Source: Janthinobacterium lividum
GTDB lineage: Bacteria; Pseudomonadota; Gammaproteobacteria; Burkholderiales; Burkholderiaceae_D
DNA: 64,000 nt
Assembly (NCBI RefSeq): GCF_011601275.1
Contig: NZ_JAAOLY010000008.1
Coordinates: 1 to 64,000 of the forward strand
Direction: 5' to 3'
The position numbers were made by a program, and so were the translations under genes. The first letter of the stretch is position 1; each line of letters opens with the position of its first letter. A model generated the notes under the pieces. That model did no database searches, was not told the DNA's origin, and saw nothing but the letters and a program-made list of their open reading frames with translations. Of this stretch, positions 56,355-64,000 are shown in pieces.

Positions 56355-56888
56355 TCAGACGCGCAGCAAGCCACGGAAACCCCGGCTCGCATAATACGAT
56401 TCGGCGCTATTGTGATAGACGAAGACCTGCTCATAGCGGCGGTCGCAAAACAGTGCGCCGCCCAGCGCACGGATGCTGTCCGGCGTCGCGATCCAGCTCG
56501 AGGTTTTGCGATCGAACGGTTCCAGCTCCTGCAACTGGCGATATTGCGTTTCCGTCAACAAGGCGATACCCATCGTTTGCGCCATGGCCATGGCGCTGCC
56601 GGCCGGCTTGTTGGCCTTGCGCGCGGCCAGCGCCGCGGCATCGAAACACAGGCTGCGCCGGCCGAGCGGGCTTTCTGCTGAGCAATCGCAAAACGTGACG
56701 GCGCCCGTGTCGTCAGCGTGCCCGATGACGTCCGGTTCGCCGCCCGTCTGTTCCATTTTCTGCAATATCGCCAGGCTGGCGGGAGCGGCGTTCAACCGCG
56801 CCAGCACCTTGTCCCACGTCCACCCCTGATGGCGGTGCCCGTGCTGGCTGAAGCGGGTTTGCAAGGTGTGGATCAATTCATCATGCAT
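56355..56888 (-). CDS. DUF4256 family protein
   Basis: This 177-residue soluble protein matches DUF4256: KMEQTGGEPDVIG, a CDCSAESPLGRRSLCFD segment and the late pattern RALGGALFCDRRYEQVFVYH. The family has no known function. Two Cys pairs (CDCS and LCFD) might bind a metal. It is convergent with the EAL gene, and the LysR gene on the same strand lies upstream. Confidence 0.8.
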   Translation of the reverse strand: MHDELIHTLQTRFSQHGHRHQGWTWDKVLARLNAAPASLAILQKMEQTGGEPDVIGHADDTGAVTFCDCSAESPLGRRSLCFDAAALAARKANKPAGSAMAMAQTMGIALLTETQYRQLQELEPFDRKTSSWIATPDSIRALGGALFCDRRYEQVFVYHNSAESYYASRGFRGLLRV

Positions 56889-56943
56889 GGCGCGGCTCCG
56901 TGGAGTTTCAACGAGACAGCCGATTATAAGACGCCATGCGTGC

Positions 56944-57864
56944 TCACCCCAGTTTGACCTTTTCCAGCAGGTAATCGAGCATCACGCGTACCCTGGCCGG
57001 CACTTGCAGGCCCGGTCCCACGAAGACGGCGTGCACGAGTTCCCTGTCGCCGGGATTGTAATCCTGCAGCACGGGTATCAAATCACCTCGTTCGATATCG
57101 CGCAGCACGTGCTGGCGCGAAAAGCGTCCCAGTCCCATGCCAGCGAGCACCAGCTGGCGCATGCTTTCGCCATCGCTGACGCAGGTATTGCCCTGCGGCG
57201 CCACCTGCAACGTTCCGCCCGCGCCATCGAGGAAAGGCCAGGTTTCGTTCTGGCAGCGGAAATTGAAGGCCAGCAGATTATGTGAGGACAATTCCTGCGG
57301 CGTGCGCGGCAAGCCGTGCCGCGCCGCGTAGCCGGGCGACGCAACGACGACCATCGCGTCTTCGCCCAGTTTGCGCGCCACCAGGTTCGATTCCTTCAGC
57401 TTGCCCGTGCGGATGGCGATGTCGGTGCGGTCTTCCAGCAAGTCGATGATGGCGTCGCTGACGACGACGTCGAGCACGATGTCGGGATAGCGCTGCGCGA
57501 ACTCGGGCAGGATGGGCAGCAGATGGCGCACGCCGAACGGCACGAAACAGTTGATGCGCAAGCGCCCGCGCGGCGCCGCCCCCTGCGCCGCTTCGCGCTC
57601 GGCGCCATCGATATCGTCGAGGATGCGCTTGCACTGCACGAAGAAGGCGTCGCCCTCCGGCGTCGTGTGCAACTGGCGCGTGCTGCGCTGAAGCAAACGT
57701 GCGCCCAGTCGCGTTTCCAGGCGGTTGACGAGCTTGCTGACGGCCGATGGCGTCAGAGCCAGGCGGCGCGCGGCGGCCGAAAAGGCGCCCGTTTCCACCA
57801 CGGCCACAAACACGGCCATCTCGAACGCGCGGTTGATGTCTTGCCTGGCCATTATTGAATCCAT
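56944..57864 (-). CDS. LysR family transcriptional regulator
   Basis: This 306-residue LysR protein has the winged helix at about 10-65 (GAFSAAARRLALTPSAVSKLV) and a substrate-binding domain after it. It is divergent from the MFS gene at 57950 with an 85-bp gap containing the palindrome TGTATCGATACA. The alternate ATG at 57852 is possible. It probably regulates the MFS gene. Confidence 0.9.
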   Translation of the reverse strand: MDSIMARQDINRAFEMAVFVAVVETGAFSAAARRLALTPSAVSKLVNRLETRLGARLLQRSTRQLHTTPEGDAFFVQCKRILDDIDGAEREAAQGAAPRGRLRINCFVPFGVRHLLPILPEFAQRYPDIVLDVVVSDAIIDLLEDRTDIAIRTGKLKESNLVARKLGEDAMVVVASPGYAARHGLPRTPQELSSHNLLAFNFRCQNETWPFLDGAGGTLQVAPQGNTCVSDGESMRQLVLAGMGLGRFSRQHVLRDIERGDLIPVLQDYNPGDRELVHAVFVGPGLQVPARVRVMLDYLLEKVKLG

Positions 57865-57906
57865 TTCACAGGTGTTTCCATTATTAGAGTCTATATCAAA
57901 AGCATC

Positions 57907-57918
57907 TGTATCGATACA
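57907..57918. promoter_or_regulatory. Candidate LysR operator
   Basis: TGTATCGATACA is a perfect 12-bp palindrome centred between the divergent LysR and MFS genes, 32 nt before the MFS start. Confidence 0.45.
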
Positions 57919-57949
57919 CTGGCCAGCTTGAACTCAGACGGAGAATGTC

Positions 57950-59182
57950 ATGCACACCGCAAGCCCTGTTTCCCCTCAATCCAGCAAGATGCCGCCCGGC
58001 GTGCCGGCGTTGGCCGTCGGCGCCTTTGCCATCGGCGTGACCGAATTCATCGTCGTCGGCATCCTGCCCACCATTGCGAAAGATTTGCGGATATCCATTG
58101 AATCGGCCGGCTCGCTGGTCAGCCTGTATGCGCTGGCGCTGGCCATCGGCACGCCGCTGCTGGTGCTGCTGATGTCGCGCCTGCCGCGCAAGGCGGCCCT
58201 GCTGGGGCTGATGAGCGTGTTCCTGGCAGGTAACCTGCTGGCCGCCTTTTCCCGTACGTTTGAATTGTTGCTGCTGGGGCGGGTCATCACGGCCGTGGCG
58301 CACGGCACCTTCTTTGCCATCGGCGCCACCGTGGCGGCCAGCCTGGTGGACAAGGCGCAGGCGGGCAGGGCGATTTCCGTCATGTTTGCGGGCTTGACCC
58401 TGGCCATGGTGATCGGCGTGCCGTTCGGCAGCTTCCTCGGCAACCTGATGGGCTGGCGCTTGCCCTTCTTTGCCGTCGTCGTGCTGGCCGCGCTGGGCCT
58501 GGCGGCGATGGCGCGCTGGCTGCCGGCCGGTTTAGCGCAAGGCAAGGGCGGCAAGGCCATGACGCAACTGGCGGCCTTGGGCAGCGGTCCCATTATCACC
58601 ATGATGGCCGTGACCACATTCGGTTTCGGCAGCAGCTTTGCCGCGTTCACGTTTATTACGCCCATCCTGACGGACGTGACGGGTTTTTCCGCCACCATGG
58701 CCAGCGCCTTGCTGATCGTGTTCGGCGTCGCCACCTTTGCCGGCAACCTGGCGGGCGGCTACCTGACCAGCCACCTGGGCTGGCAAAAGGCGTTGCGTGT
58801 GATGCTGCTGTTGCTGGCTGTCACGCAAGCGGGCGTGGCGCTCAGCATCAGCTCGCAGTGGATGATGACGGTGATGCTGTTCGTCTGGGGCGTATTCGCC
58901 TTCGGCCTGTCGCCCGCCCTGCAGGCCGGCATGCTGGCCACGGCCGAGCGCTATACGCCGCAAGCCGTCGATTTCGCTTCGGGCCTGAACATTTCCGCGT
59001 TTAACCTGGGCATTTCATTCGGTTCCATGCTCGGTGCGCTGATGGTCTCGCGCCACATGATGGCCTTGTCGCCATGGGCCGGCGTGGCGGCTGCATTGCT
59101 CGCCTTGCTGCCGCTGGCCTGGCTGGCGCGCAAGAGCGTGGCGAAATCAGGCGCGGTAGCGCAGCGCCTCCACGAAGGCTGA
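57950..59182 (+). CDS. MFS transporter, DHA1/AraJ-like
   Basis: This 410-residue, 12-helix transporter has GAFAIGVTEFIVVGILPTIA in helix 1, the SRLPRKAALLG loop and MVIGVPFGSFLGNLMGWRLP in helix 5, the drug-efflux type. It is divergent from a LysR gene. Its last 36 bp overlap the 3' end of the next, convergent LysR gene. Substrate is unknown. Confidence 0.88.
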   Translation: MHTASPVSPQSSKMPPGVPALAVGAFAIGVTEFIVVGILPTIAKDLRISIESAGSLVSLYALALAIGTPLLVLLMSRLPRKAALLGLMSVFLAGNLLAAFSRTFELLLLGRVITAVAHGTFFAIGATVAASLVDKAQAGRAISVMFAGLTLAMVIGVPFGSFLGNLMGWRLPFFAVVVLAALGLAAMARWLPAGLAQGKGGKAMTQLAALGSGPIITMMAVTTFGFGSSFAAFTFITPILTDVTGFSATMASALLIVFGVATFAGNLAGGYLTSHLGWQKALRVMLLLLAVTQAGVALSISSQWMMTVMLFVWGVFAFGLSPALQAGMLATAERYTPQAVDFASGLNISAFNLGISFGSMLGALMVSRHMMALSPWAGVAAALLALLPLAWLARKSVAKSGAVAQRLHEG

Positions 59183-60040
59183 AAACGCGGGCGTGGCCTG
59201 GCGTCGGTTGGGGTAGTACAGGTGGTAGCCCTGGAAGGTGGGGCACCAGTCGGCGAGGATTTCGACCAGGCGGCCATCGGCCAGATAGGGCGCCAGCAGC
59301 GGCTCGGGCACGTAGGCCAGGCCGATGCCGTCGAGCGCCGCATTGAGCACGTGCATGATGCTGTTGAATACCAGCTGGCCTTCGGCCTTGACGGCAAAGG
59401 CTTGCCCATCCTTTTCGAATTCCCAGGCATAGATGGCGCCAGCGGGCCGGTGGCGGATATTCACGCAGGCGAATTCTGTCAGCGCATGCGGCGTCGCGGG
59501 CGCCCCATGGCGCGCGAAATACGCGGGCGAGCCCACCACTGCCAGGCGCCAGTCGGGGCCGATGCGCACGGCGATCATGTCCTTGCTGATCGCTTCACCC
59601 AGGCGGATGCCCGCGTCGAAGCGCTGCTCGACCACATTCGTAAAGCCGTAGTCGACCACCAGTTCCAGGGTGATGTCGGGATAGTCGCGCAGGAAGCCGG
59701 CCAGCATGGGACGCAGCAGCAATTCGATATGGTCGTCCGTGCAGGTGACGCGGATGGTGCCCCTGGGCTTGTCGCGCAGCGCGCCCAGCGCCTCGACCTC
59801 GGCGGCGATCTGCTCGAACAGGGGCGCGATGGCCAGCATGAGCTTTTCGCCCGCGTCGGTGGGCGCCACGTTGCGCGTGGTGCGCGCCAGCAGGCGCACG
59901 CCCAGCCGTTCTTCCAGGGTGCGGATGGTATGGCTGAGCGCGGACGCGGTGATGCCCAGCCTGGCGGCCGCTTTGGTAAAGCTGCGTTCCCGCGCCACGG
60001 CGAGGAAGGCTTGCAGATCGTTGATTTTGGTCTGGCTCAT
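59147..60040 (-). CDS. LysR family transcriptional regulator
   Basis: This 297-residue LysR protein has helix-turn-helix SFTKAAARLGITASALSHTI (about 16-35). Its ligand domain follows. It is divergent from the MFS gene at 60139, and its 3' end overlaps the previous MFS gene by 36 bp. The second such LysR/MFS pair in 4.4 kb suggests local duplication or serial acquisition. Confidence 0.9.
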   Translation of the reverse strand: MSQTKINDLQAFLAVARERSFTKAAARLGITASALSHTIRTLEERLGVRLLARTTRNVAPTDAGEKLMLAIAPLFEQIAAEVEALGALRDKPRGTIRVTCTDDHIELLLRPMLAGFLRDYPDITLELVVDYGFTNVVEQRFDAGIRLGEAISKDMIAVRIGPDWRLAVVGSPAYFARHGAPATPHALTEFACVNIRHRPAGAIYAWEFEKDGQAFAVKAEGQLVFNSIMHVLNAALDGIGLAYVPEPLLAPYLADGRLVEILADWCPTFQGYHLYYPNRRQATPAFSAFVEALRYRA

Positions 60041-60138
60041 TACTGAATTTTTCTCATAACTACATCAAGATTGTACCCGCTAATCAAAAGAGCTTGCCTG
60101 CGTCAAGATGGTGCCCTGACTTTGAAAGGAGCACCAAT

Positions 60139-61338
60139 ATGACGCTAGAAACAGGCATGCCGATACAGGTGCAGGTGCGGCAGGCTGGCGCACAGCCCGC
60201 GTTATGGGGCGGCATTTTTGCCATGACCCTGTGCGTGTTCACCCTGATCGCTTCCGAATTCATGCCCGTCAGCCTGCTCACGCCCATGGCGGCGGACTTG
60301 CGCGTCAGCGAAGGCCTGGCCGGCTATGGCATCGCCATCTCGGGCGCCTTTGCCGTGCTGGCCAGCCTGTCCATCGCTACCCTGGCGGCGGCGATGAACC
60401 GCAAGACCTTGCTGCTGCTGTTGACGGGCCTGATGTGCGTGTCCGCGCTGGTGGTGGGACTGGCTACCAGCTATGCGATGTACATGGCGGGACGCGCGCT
60501 GATCGGTGTGGTGGTGGTGGGATTCTGGTCGATGTCGGTTGCCGTGGCGATGCGCCTCGTACCCAGCCACAGCGTGCCCAGGGCGCTGGCCATCTTCAAC
60601 GGCGGCAACGCGCTGGCGACCGTGGTGGCCGCGCCGCTGGGCAGCTATCTGGGCGCCAGTATCGGCTGGCGCGGCGCCTTCCTGTGCCTGGCGCCCGTCG
60701 CGCTGCTGGCGCTGGCCTGGCAGTGGCGCAGCCTGCCATCGATGCCGGCGGCGCCGCGTTCGGCCCGCTTCGGCCAGCTCCTGCGCCTGCTCAAACGCCG
60801 CCAGGTGGCGCTGGGCATGCTGGCCGTCGGCGCGTTCTTCATGGGGCAGTTCGTGCTGTTTACCTATGTGCGGCCGTTCCTGGAAAACGTCACGCGCGTC
60901 GGCGTGCCCACCTTGTCGATGCTGTTGCTGGCGATCGGTGTGGCAGGTTTCATCGGCACGGCGCTGATCGGCGTCGTGCTGCGGCGTGGCCTGTACCGTA
61001 CGCTCGTCGCCATTCCCTTGCTGATGGCCGTCATCGCGCTGGCCCTGCTGGCGTTCGGCGCCGAGCTGACGCCCGTCTTCGTGCTGCTGGGCTTGTGGGG
61101 ATTGCTGTCGACGGCCGCGCCCACGGGCTGGTGGTCGTGGCTGGCGCAGACCTTGCCAGGTGACGCCGAAGCCGGTGGCGGCCTGATGGTGGCCGTCGTC
61201 CAGCTGTGCATAGGCTTTGGTTCCACCGTGGGCGGCATCCTGCTCGATGGCCACGGCTTTCGCGCCACCTTCACGGCCAGCGCCGCGCTGCTCGTGCTGG
61301 CCGCGCTGCTGGCCTGGCGCACCGCGCGGCTGAGGTGA
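60139..61338 (+). CDS. MFS transporter, DHA1 family
   Basis: This protein of about 399 residues has 12 helices. Helix 1 is FAMTLCVFTLIASEFMPVSL and the helix-5 motif is VVAAPLGSYLGASIGWRGAF. The start at 60139 follows AAAGGAG; an in-frame codon 15 positions upstream lacks a ribosome-binding site. It is probably controlled by the divergent LysR gene. Only 2 nt separate its stop from the convergent exported-protein gene. Substrate is unknown. Confidence 0.88.
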   Translation: MTLETGMPIQVQVRQAGAQPALWGGIFAMTLCVFTLIASEFMPVSLLTPMAADLRVSEGLAGYGIAISGAFAVLASLSIATLAAAMNRKTLLLLLTGLMCVSALVVGLATSYAMYMAGRALIGVVVVGFWSMSVAVAMRLVPSHSVPRALAIFNGGNALATVVAAPLGSYLGASIGWRGAFLCLAPVALLALAWQWRSLPSMPAAPRSARFGQLLRLLKRRQVALGMLAVGAFFMGQFVLFTYVRPFLENVTRVGVPTLSMLLLAIGVAGFIGTALIGVVLRRGLYRTLVAIPLLMAVIALALLAFGAELTPVFVLLGLWGLLSTAAPTGWWSWLAQTLPGDAEAGGGLMVAVVQLCIGFGSTVGGILLDGHGFRATFTASAALLVLAALLAWRTARLR

Positions 61339-61340
61339 GC

Positions 61341-62021
61341 TTATTCCAGCAGCGCGGCAATGGCCAGCGGCGTGGCGCTGGTGAGGACTTGCCCCGCGTC
61401 CGGATGCGCGCCGAAACGGTAGGCGAAGACGCGGAAACCGGCCACGGCGTCACCGGGAAACGCGGGGCCTTCCTGCGCCGCCAGCGGGACCGGCGCGCCA
61501 TCGCCGCCCTGGTAGCGCACTTGCGCCGCCTCCGTCCTCGCATACGAAAACTGCACGCCGGCGCAGCGCTTGCCGTTCGCCCCCCCCGTCGAGCGCAGGT
61601 AGGCGAGCAGCTGTTCGCAGGCGGCGCGCAAGTCGGCCGCCGCATACACGCCATCGGGCCGCGTGACGATGGAGACCCAGGCGATTGACGTGATCTGGCC
61701 CGGCTTGCGGTTCCAGGCCAGCTCCGCGTTGTCGTCATATGCGGCCCTGGAAAACGGGAAGACGGCGCGGCCCAGCGCATCGAGCGGCAGCGCCAGCTGC
61801 GCGCCCTTGCCATGCAAGGTCAGGCGCAAGCCATCGGTGGACACGCCGGCGTCGCGCGGCCGCAGGCGCAGATGGTTTTGCAGGAATTGCTTGGGCTTGC
61901 CGTATTTTTCGAACCAGATCATGTGGCGGTAGGCGTCGCGGTAGGCGATCCAGTCGCCCGCTTCCTGCGCGCAGGCGAACGCGGGCAGCAGTGCCAGGGC
62001 GAGAAGCAGGGATCTGAGCAT
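61341..62021 (-). CDS. Exported protein of unknown function
   Basis: This 226-residue protein has a signal peptide (MLRSLLLALALLPAFACA). A mature domain follows with the motifs DWIAYRDAYRHMIWFEKYG, LHGKGAQLALPLDALGRAVF and FSYARTEAAQVRY. No family is recognised. It starts 5 nt after the MipA gene ends, so it is the third gene of a leftward outer-membrane operon. It is probably periplasmic. Confidence 0.65.
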   Translation of the reverse strand: MLRSLLLALALLPAFACAQEAGDWIAYRDAYRHMIWFEKYGKPKQFLQNHLRLRPRDAGVSTDGLRLTLHGKGAQLALPLDALGRAVFPFSRAAYDDNAELAWNRKPGQITSIAWVSIVTRPDGVYAAADLRAACEQLLAYLRSTGGANGKRCAGVQFSYARTEAAQVRYQGGDGAPVPLAAQEGPAFPGDAVAGFRVFAYRFGAHPDAGQVLTSATPLAIAALLE

Positions 62022-62026
62022 GGCGC

Positions 62027-62827
62027 TTAAAACCGGTAACCGAGGCCGCTGGACCAGGTGATGACGTTACGGCGTTCGATGAAGGGACTGTGGGCCGGCC
62101 CGTTGCCCAGCCGCGTGCCCGTCACGGCGCTATTGAGCAGCCACTTGCTGCTCAGGGCCCAGTTCCAGTTGACGCCCATATCGACGGACGCGACACCGCC
62201 GGCCGGACGGTAGTCGCGCGCGCCGCCGGCCGCCGCGCTGACGGCGTACAGCTCTTCCATCACGGCGCCGCTGGCCAGGGACACGCCGGCCGACAAGGTC
62301 ACCGTGTGATGGGCCGCCAGCGAGGGCAGGGTCTTTTGCAGGCCGAGCTGGCCGCGCCAGCCGTGCGCGCTCGTGTCGTACATCAGGTTAGCCGTGACGC
62401 GTGCCTGGTCGCTCAGGTAATAGCCGTAGAAGCCGCCCACGTCGGGCGAGCCCTTGATCCGCCGCGTGCCGCGCAGGCGCCGGCTGTCTTCCGGAGCGCG
62501 CGCATTGCTGGCGGCCAGCAGCGGGCCGTATTCCACGCCCGGCGTGGCCGACAGGTGCATGCCCGCCACGCCGCTGGCCGAAACGAACAGGCCGTTGCTC
62601 CACTGGACTTGCAGCAGCGGGCGCAGCACGGCGCCGCGCGGCGCGCCATCGTCCGTCGCCGAGCTGCCGGTGACAGCCGCCCCCACGTACATATCCCTGC
62701 TCCCGTCGGGCATCATCAGCGCGCTGGCGCTGGTGCTGGCTTCCTCGGCCAGCGCCGGGGAGCAGGCAGCCAGCAGCAACAGCAGGGAAGAAAAACAGGG
62801 GAAAAAACGGGGAGCGAACTTGTTCAT
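62027..62827 (-). CDS. MipA/OmpV family outer-membrane protein
   Basis: This 266-residue protein has a signal peptide (about residues 1-28, with LAACSPALA) and a beta-barrel of MipA/OmpV type. GVAGMHLSATPGVEYGPLLA and the terminal WSSGLGYRF with its aromatic C-terminus are the signature. MipA scaffolds murein enzymes, and OmpV-like proteins are osmotic-stress barrels. It follows the beta-barrel gene at 9 nt in a divergent operon. Confidence 0.85.
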   Translation of the reverse strand: MNKFAPRFFPCFSSLLLLLAACSPALAEEASTSASALMMPDGSRDMYVGAAVTGSSATDDGAPRGAVLRPLLQVQWSNGLFVSASGVAGMHLSATPGVEYGPLLAASNARAPEDSRRLRGTRRIKGSPDVGGFYGYYLSDQARVTANLMYDTSAHGWRGQLGLQKTLPSLAAHHTVTLSAGVSLASGAVMEELYAVSAAAGGARDYRPAGGVASVDMGVNWNWALSSKWLLNSAVTGTRLGNGPAHSPFIERRNVITWSSGLGYRF

Positions 62828-62836
62828 GCCATCCTT

Positions 62837-63415
62837 TTAAAAGCCGAAGCGCACGCCGAGCGCCAGGCGGTTCATCGTGCTATTGAGTCCTTCGTATCTG
62901 ACTTTCGGGGCGTGCTCCCATTCGAGTTGCAGCGCCACGTCCTTGCCGATCTGGTAGGCGGCTCCCACGCTCAGGTACAAGCCGGTCTTGTTGGCCGACT
63001 CGCCCGGCGGCGCGTTCTTGCCGGCGATGGAGAATTCGGCATGGCTGCGCGCCACGCCAGCCTTGCCGAACAGCGACCAGTCGTCGTTCAGCCGCCACGT
63101 GCCGCGCGCCGCCACATAGGCGGCACTATTGCGTACCTTGAGCTGGTAGCCGGGATCGAGGTCGAAGCTGGTCGCGCCGCCGCTGGCGCGATAGCCGCCT
63201 TCGATCGCCCAGGCCGGCGTCAGTTCGTAGCCGGCAAAGACGCCGAAGGGCACCGCCTTGCTGCTGGGGCCGCGCCGCGCCGTCGCGCCACCCTCGGCAC
63301 GCTCGATCTTGCCATCGCTGGACGGGCTGATGCTGGCGCCCACGTACAGGCCTTCAGCATGGACCATCGACGTGGCGGCGATGGCAAACAGGGTGCTGCA
63401 GACAATTTTTTTCAT
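62837..63415 (-). CDS. Outer-membrane beta-barrel protein
   Basis: This protein of about 192 residues has a signal peptide (KKIVCSTLFAIAATSMVHA) and an eight-stranded OmpA/OmpX-like barrel. Aromatic strands alternate: GLYVGASISPS, FGVFAGYELTPAWAIEGGYR, LKVRNSAAYVAARGTWRLND. It ends in LALGVRFGF with the C-terminal Phe needed for outer-membrane insertion. The start was taken at 63415 rather than the longer in-frame 63457. It is the first gene of the operon divergent from the response regulator. Confidence 0.83.
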   Translation of the reverse strand: MKKIVCSTLFAIAATSMVHAEGLYVGASISPSSDGKIERAEGGATARRGPSSKAVPFGVFAGYELTPAWAIEGGYRASGGATSFDLDPGYQLKVRNSAAYVAARGTWRLNDDWSLFGKAGVARSHAEFSIAGKNAPPGESANKTGLYLSVGAAYQIGKDVALQLEWEHAPKVRYEGLNSTMNRLALGVRFGF

Positions 63416-63482
63416 GTTCGGATTCCGGTTGAGGTAAGAGCTATCCATGTTAGGCAAACCTCGTGCCGGAATCCGCCCAGGT

Positions 63483-63508
63483 TTGTCCTTGAATTGTCCT
63501 TAATTTGT
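63483..63508. promoter_or_regulatory. Direct repeats phased at 11 bp, candidate response-regulator site
   Basis: TTGTCCTT at 63483 and 63494, and a partial TTGT at 63505, are spaced by exactly 11 bp. OmpR/PhoB-type regulators bind direct repeats of this period. The site lies between the divergent porin operon and the response regulator gene. Confidence 0.5.
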
Positions 63509-63618
63509 AGGCCCCGTTTGTATAGAAAGTGTACAAATGTGTACCTGATTGTCGAATATGCCACTTGCGCGCCGCGCTCCACTACAATACGCGACAAAAT
63601 GGCGGCGCGGAGGGGCGA

Positions 63619-64000
63619 TGCAACGTGTAATGCTGGTGGAGGACGATGCGCGGCTTGCCGCGCTGGTCAAGGAATACCTCGATGAATACGACTATGCGGT
63701 CGACGTGGTCACGCGTGGCGACCAGGCCGTGGCGCGCTTTCGCGACCTCCAGCCCGACCTGGTCATACTTGACTTGACCTTGCCCGGCGTCGATGGCCTG
63801 GTGGTGTGTCGCCAGCTGCGCCAGCTTAGTGCCGTGCCCATCCTGATACTCACCGCGCGCGAAGACACCTTCGACGAAGTATCGGGCCTGGAGCAGGGCG
63901 CCGACGATTACGTGAACAAGCCGGTCCAGCCCCGCGTGCTGCTGGCCCGCCTGCGCGCGCTGCAGCGGCGCGGCAGCGCGGCGGGCGGCAGCGACATCGT
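63619..64000 (+). CDS. OmpR family response regulator (C-terminus outside window)
   Basis: The first 127 residues of a response regulator are present. The receiver domain has the acidic pair Glu8-Asp9 with Asp10 (VEDDARL), the phospho-acceptor Asp52 (ILDLTLPG), Thr79 (LTARED) and Lys101 (NKPVQPR). The linker (ARLRALQRRG) leads toward an expected winged helix. The start at 63619 follows GAGGGG. A sensor kinase probably lies beyond the window. The divergent outer-membrane operon is a likely target. Confidence 0.92.

Overview
The window is high-GC, densely coded bacterial DNA. The gene content and order point to a betaproteobacterium of the family Oxalobacteraceae, most like Janthinobacterium or its relatives. 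This rests on recalled gene order (sigma factor-DUF3619-DUF3106 beside ilvBHC; pssA-leuA; rpsO-pnp; a quinone oxidoreductase-tpiA-secG-tRNA-Leu-nuoA-N-DUF2818 run), on a PEP-CTERM protein and on a chemoreceptor with a WEEF-type tail. The genus is inference.

Layout. 1-1555 (minus): a sigma factor with two small membrane or secreted partners. 2052-5389 (plus): ilvB-ilvH-ilvC, with a leader of about 300 nt. 5500-9202: an accessory stretch (small membrane protein, MFS exporter, two tandem SIMPL proteins). 9360-11804: pssA-leuA. 11880-15170: lipoprotein, rpsO, pnp. 15385-20370: a second accessory stretch (secreted protein pair, dCache chemoreceptor, tiny exported protein, GIN-domain protein, Sel1 protein). 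20441-22937: quinone oxidoreductase, tpiA, secG, tRNA-Leu(GAG). 23115-38070: the 14 Complex I genes nuoA-N plus a DUF2818 gene. 38245-40738: NUDIX hydrolase, HExxH protein, ispD, ispF. 40761-49200: mixed genes (PQQ-type sugar dehydrogenase, MFS/TetR pair, YjbR, PEP-CTERM protein, FHA protein with serine protease, ribA). 49409-56888: PhoX, DoxX, pirin, LysR, PAS/EAL protein, DUF4256. 56944-61338: two tandem LysR/MFS divergent pairs. 61341-64000: a leftward outer-membrane operon divergent from an OmpR-type response regulator that runs off the window.

How it works together. The conserved core makes branched-chain amino acids, phosphatidylserine, isoprenoid precursors and respiratory Complex I, and handles RNA turnover. 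Between the core blocks sit envelope, export and sensing genes that look lineage-specific. I found no prophage, insertion sequence, CRISPR array or complete defence system. The most interesting signals are regulatory: a 12-bp perfect inverted repeat burying the chemoreceptor start codon, paired TetR operators at an MFS gene, a palindrome inside the tpiA promoter spacer, a terminator-like hairpin at the 5' end of ribA mRNA, and 11-bp-phased repeats beside the response regulator.
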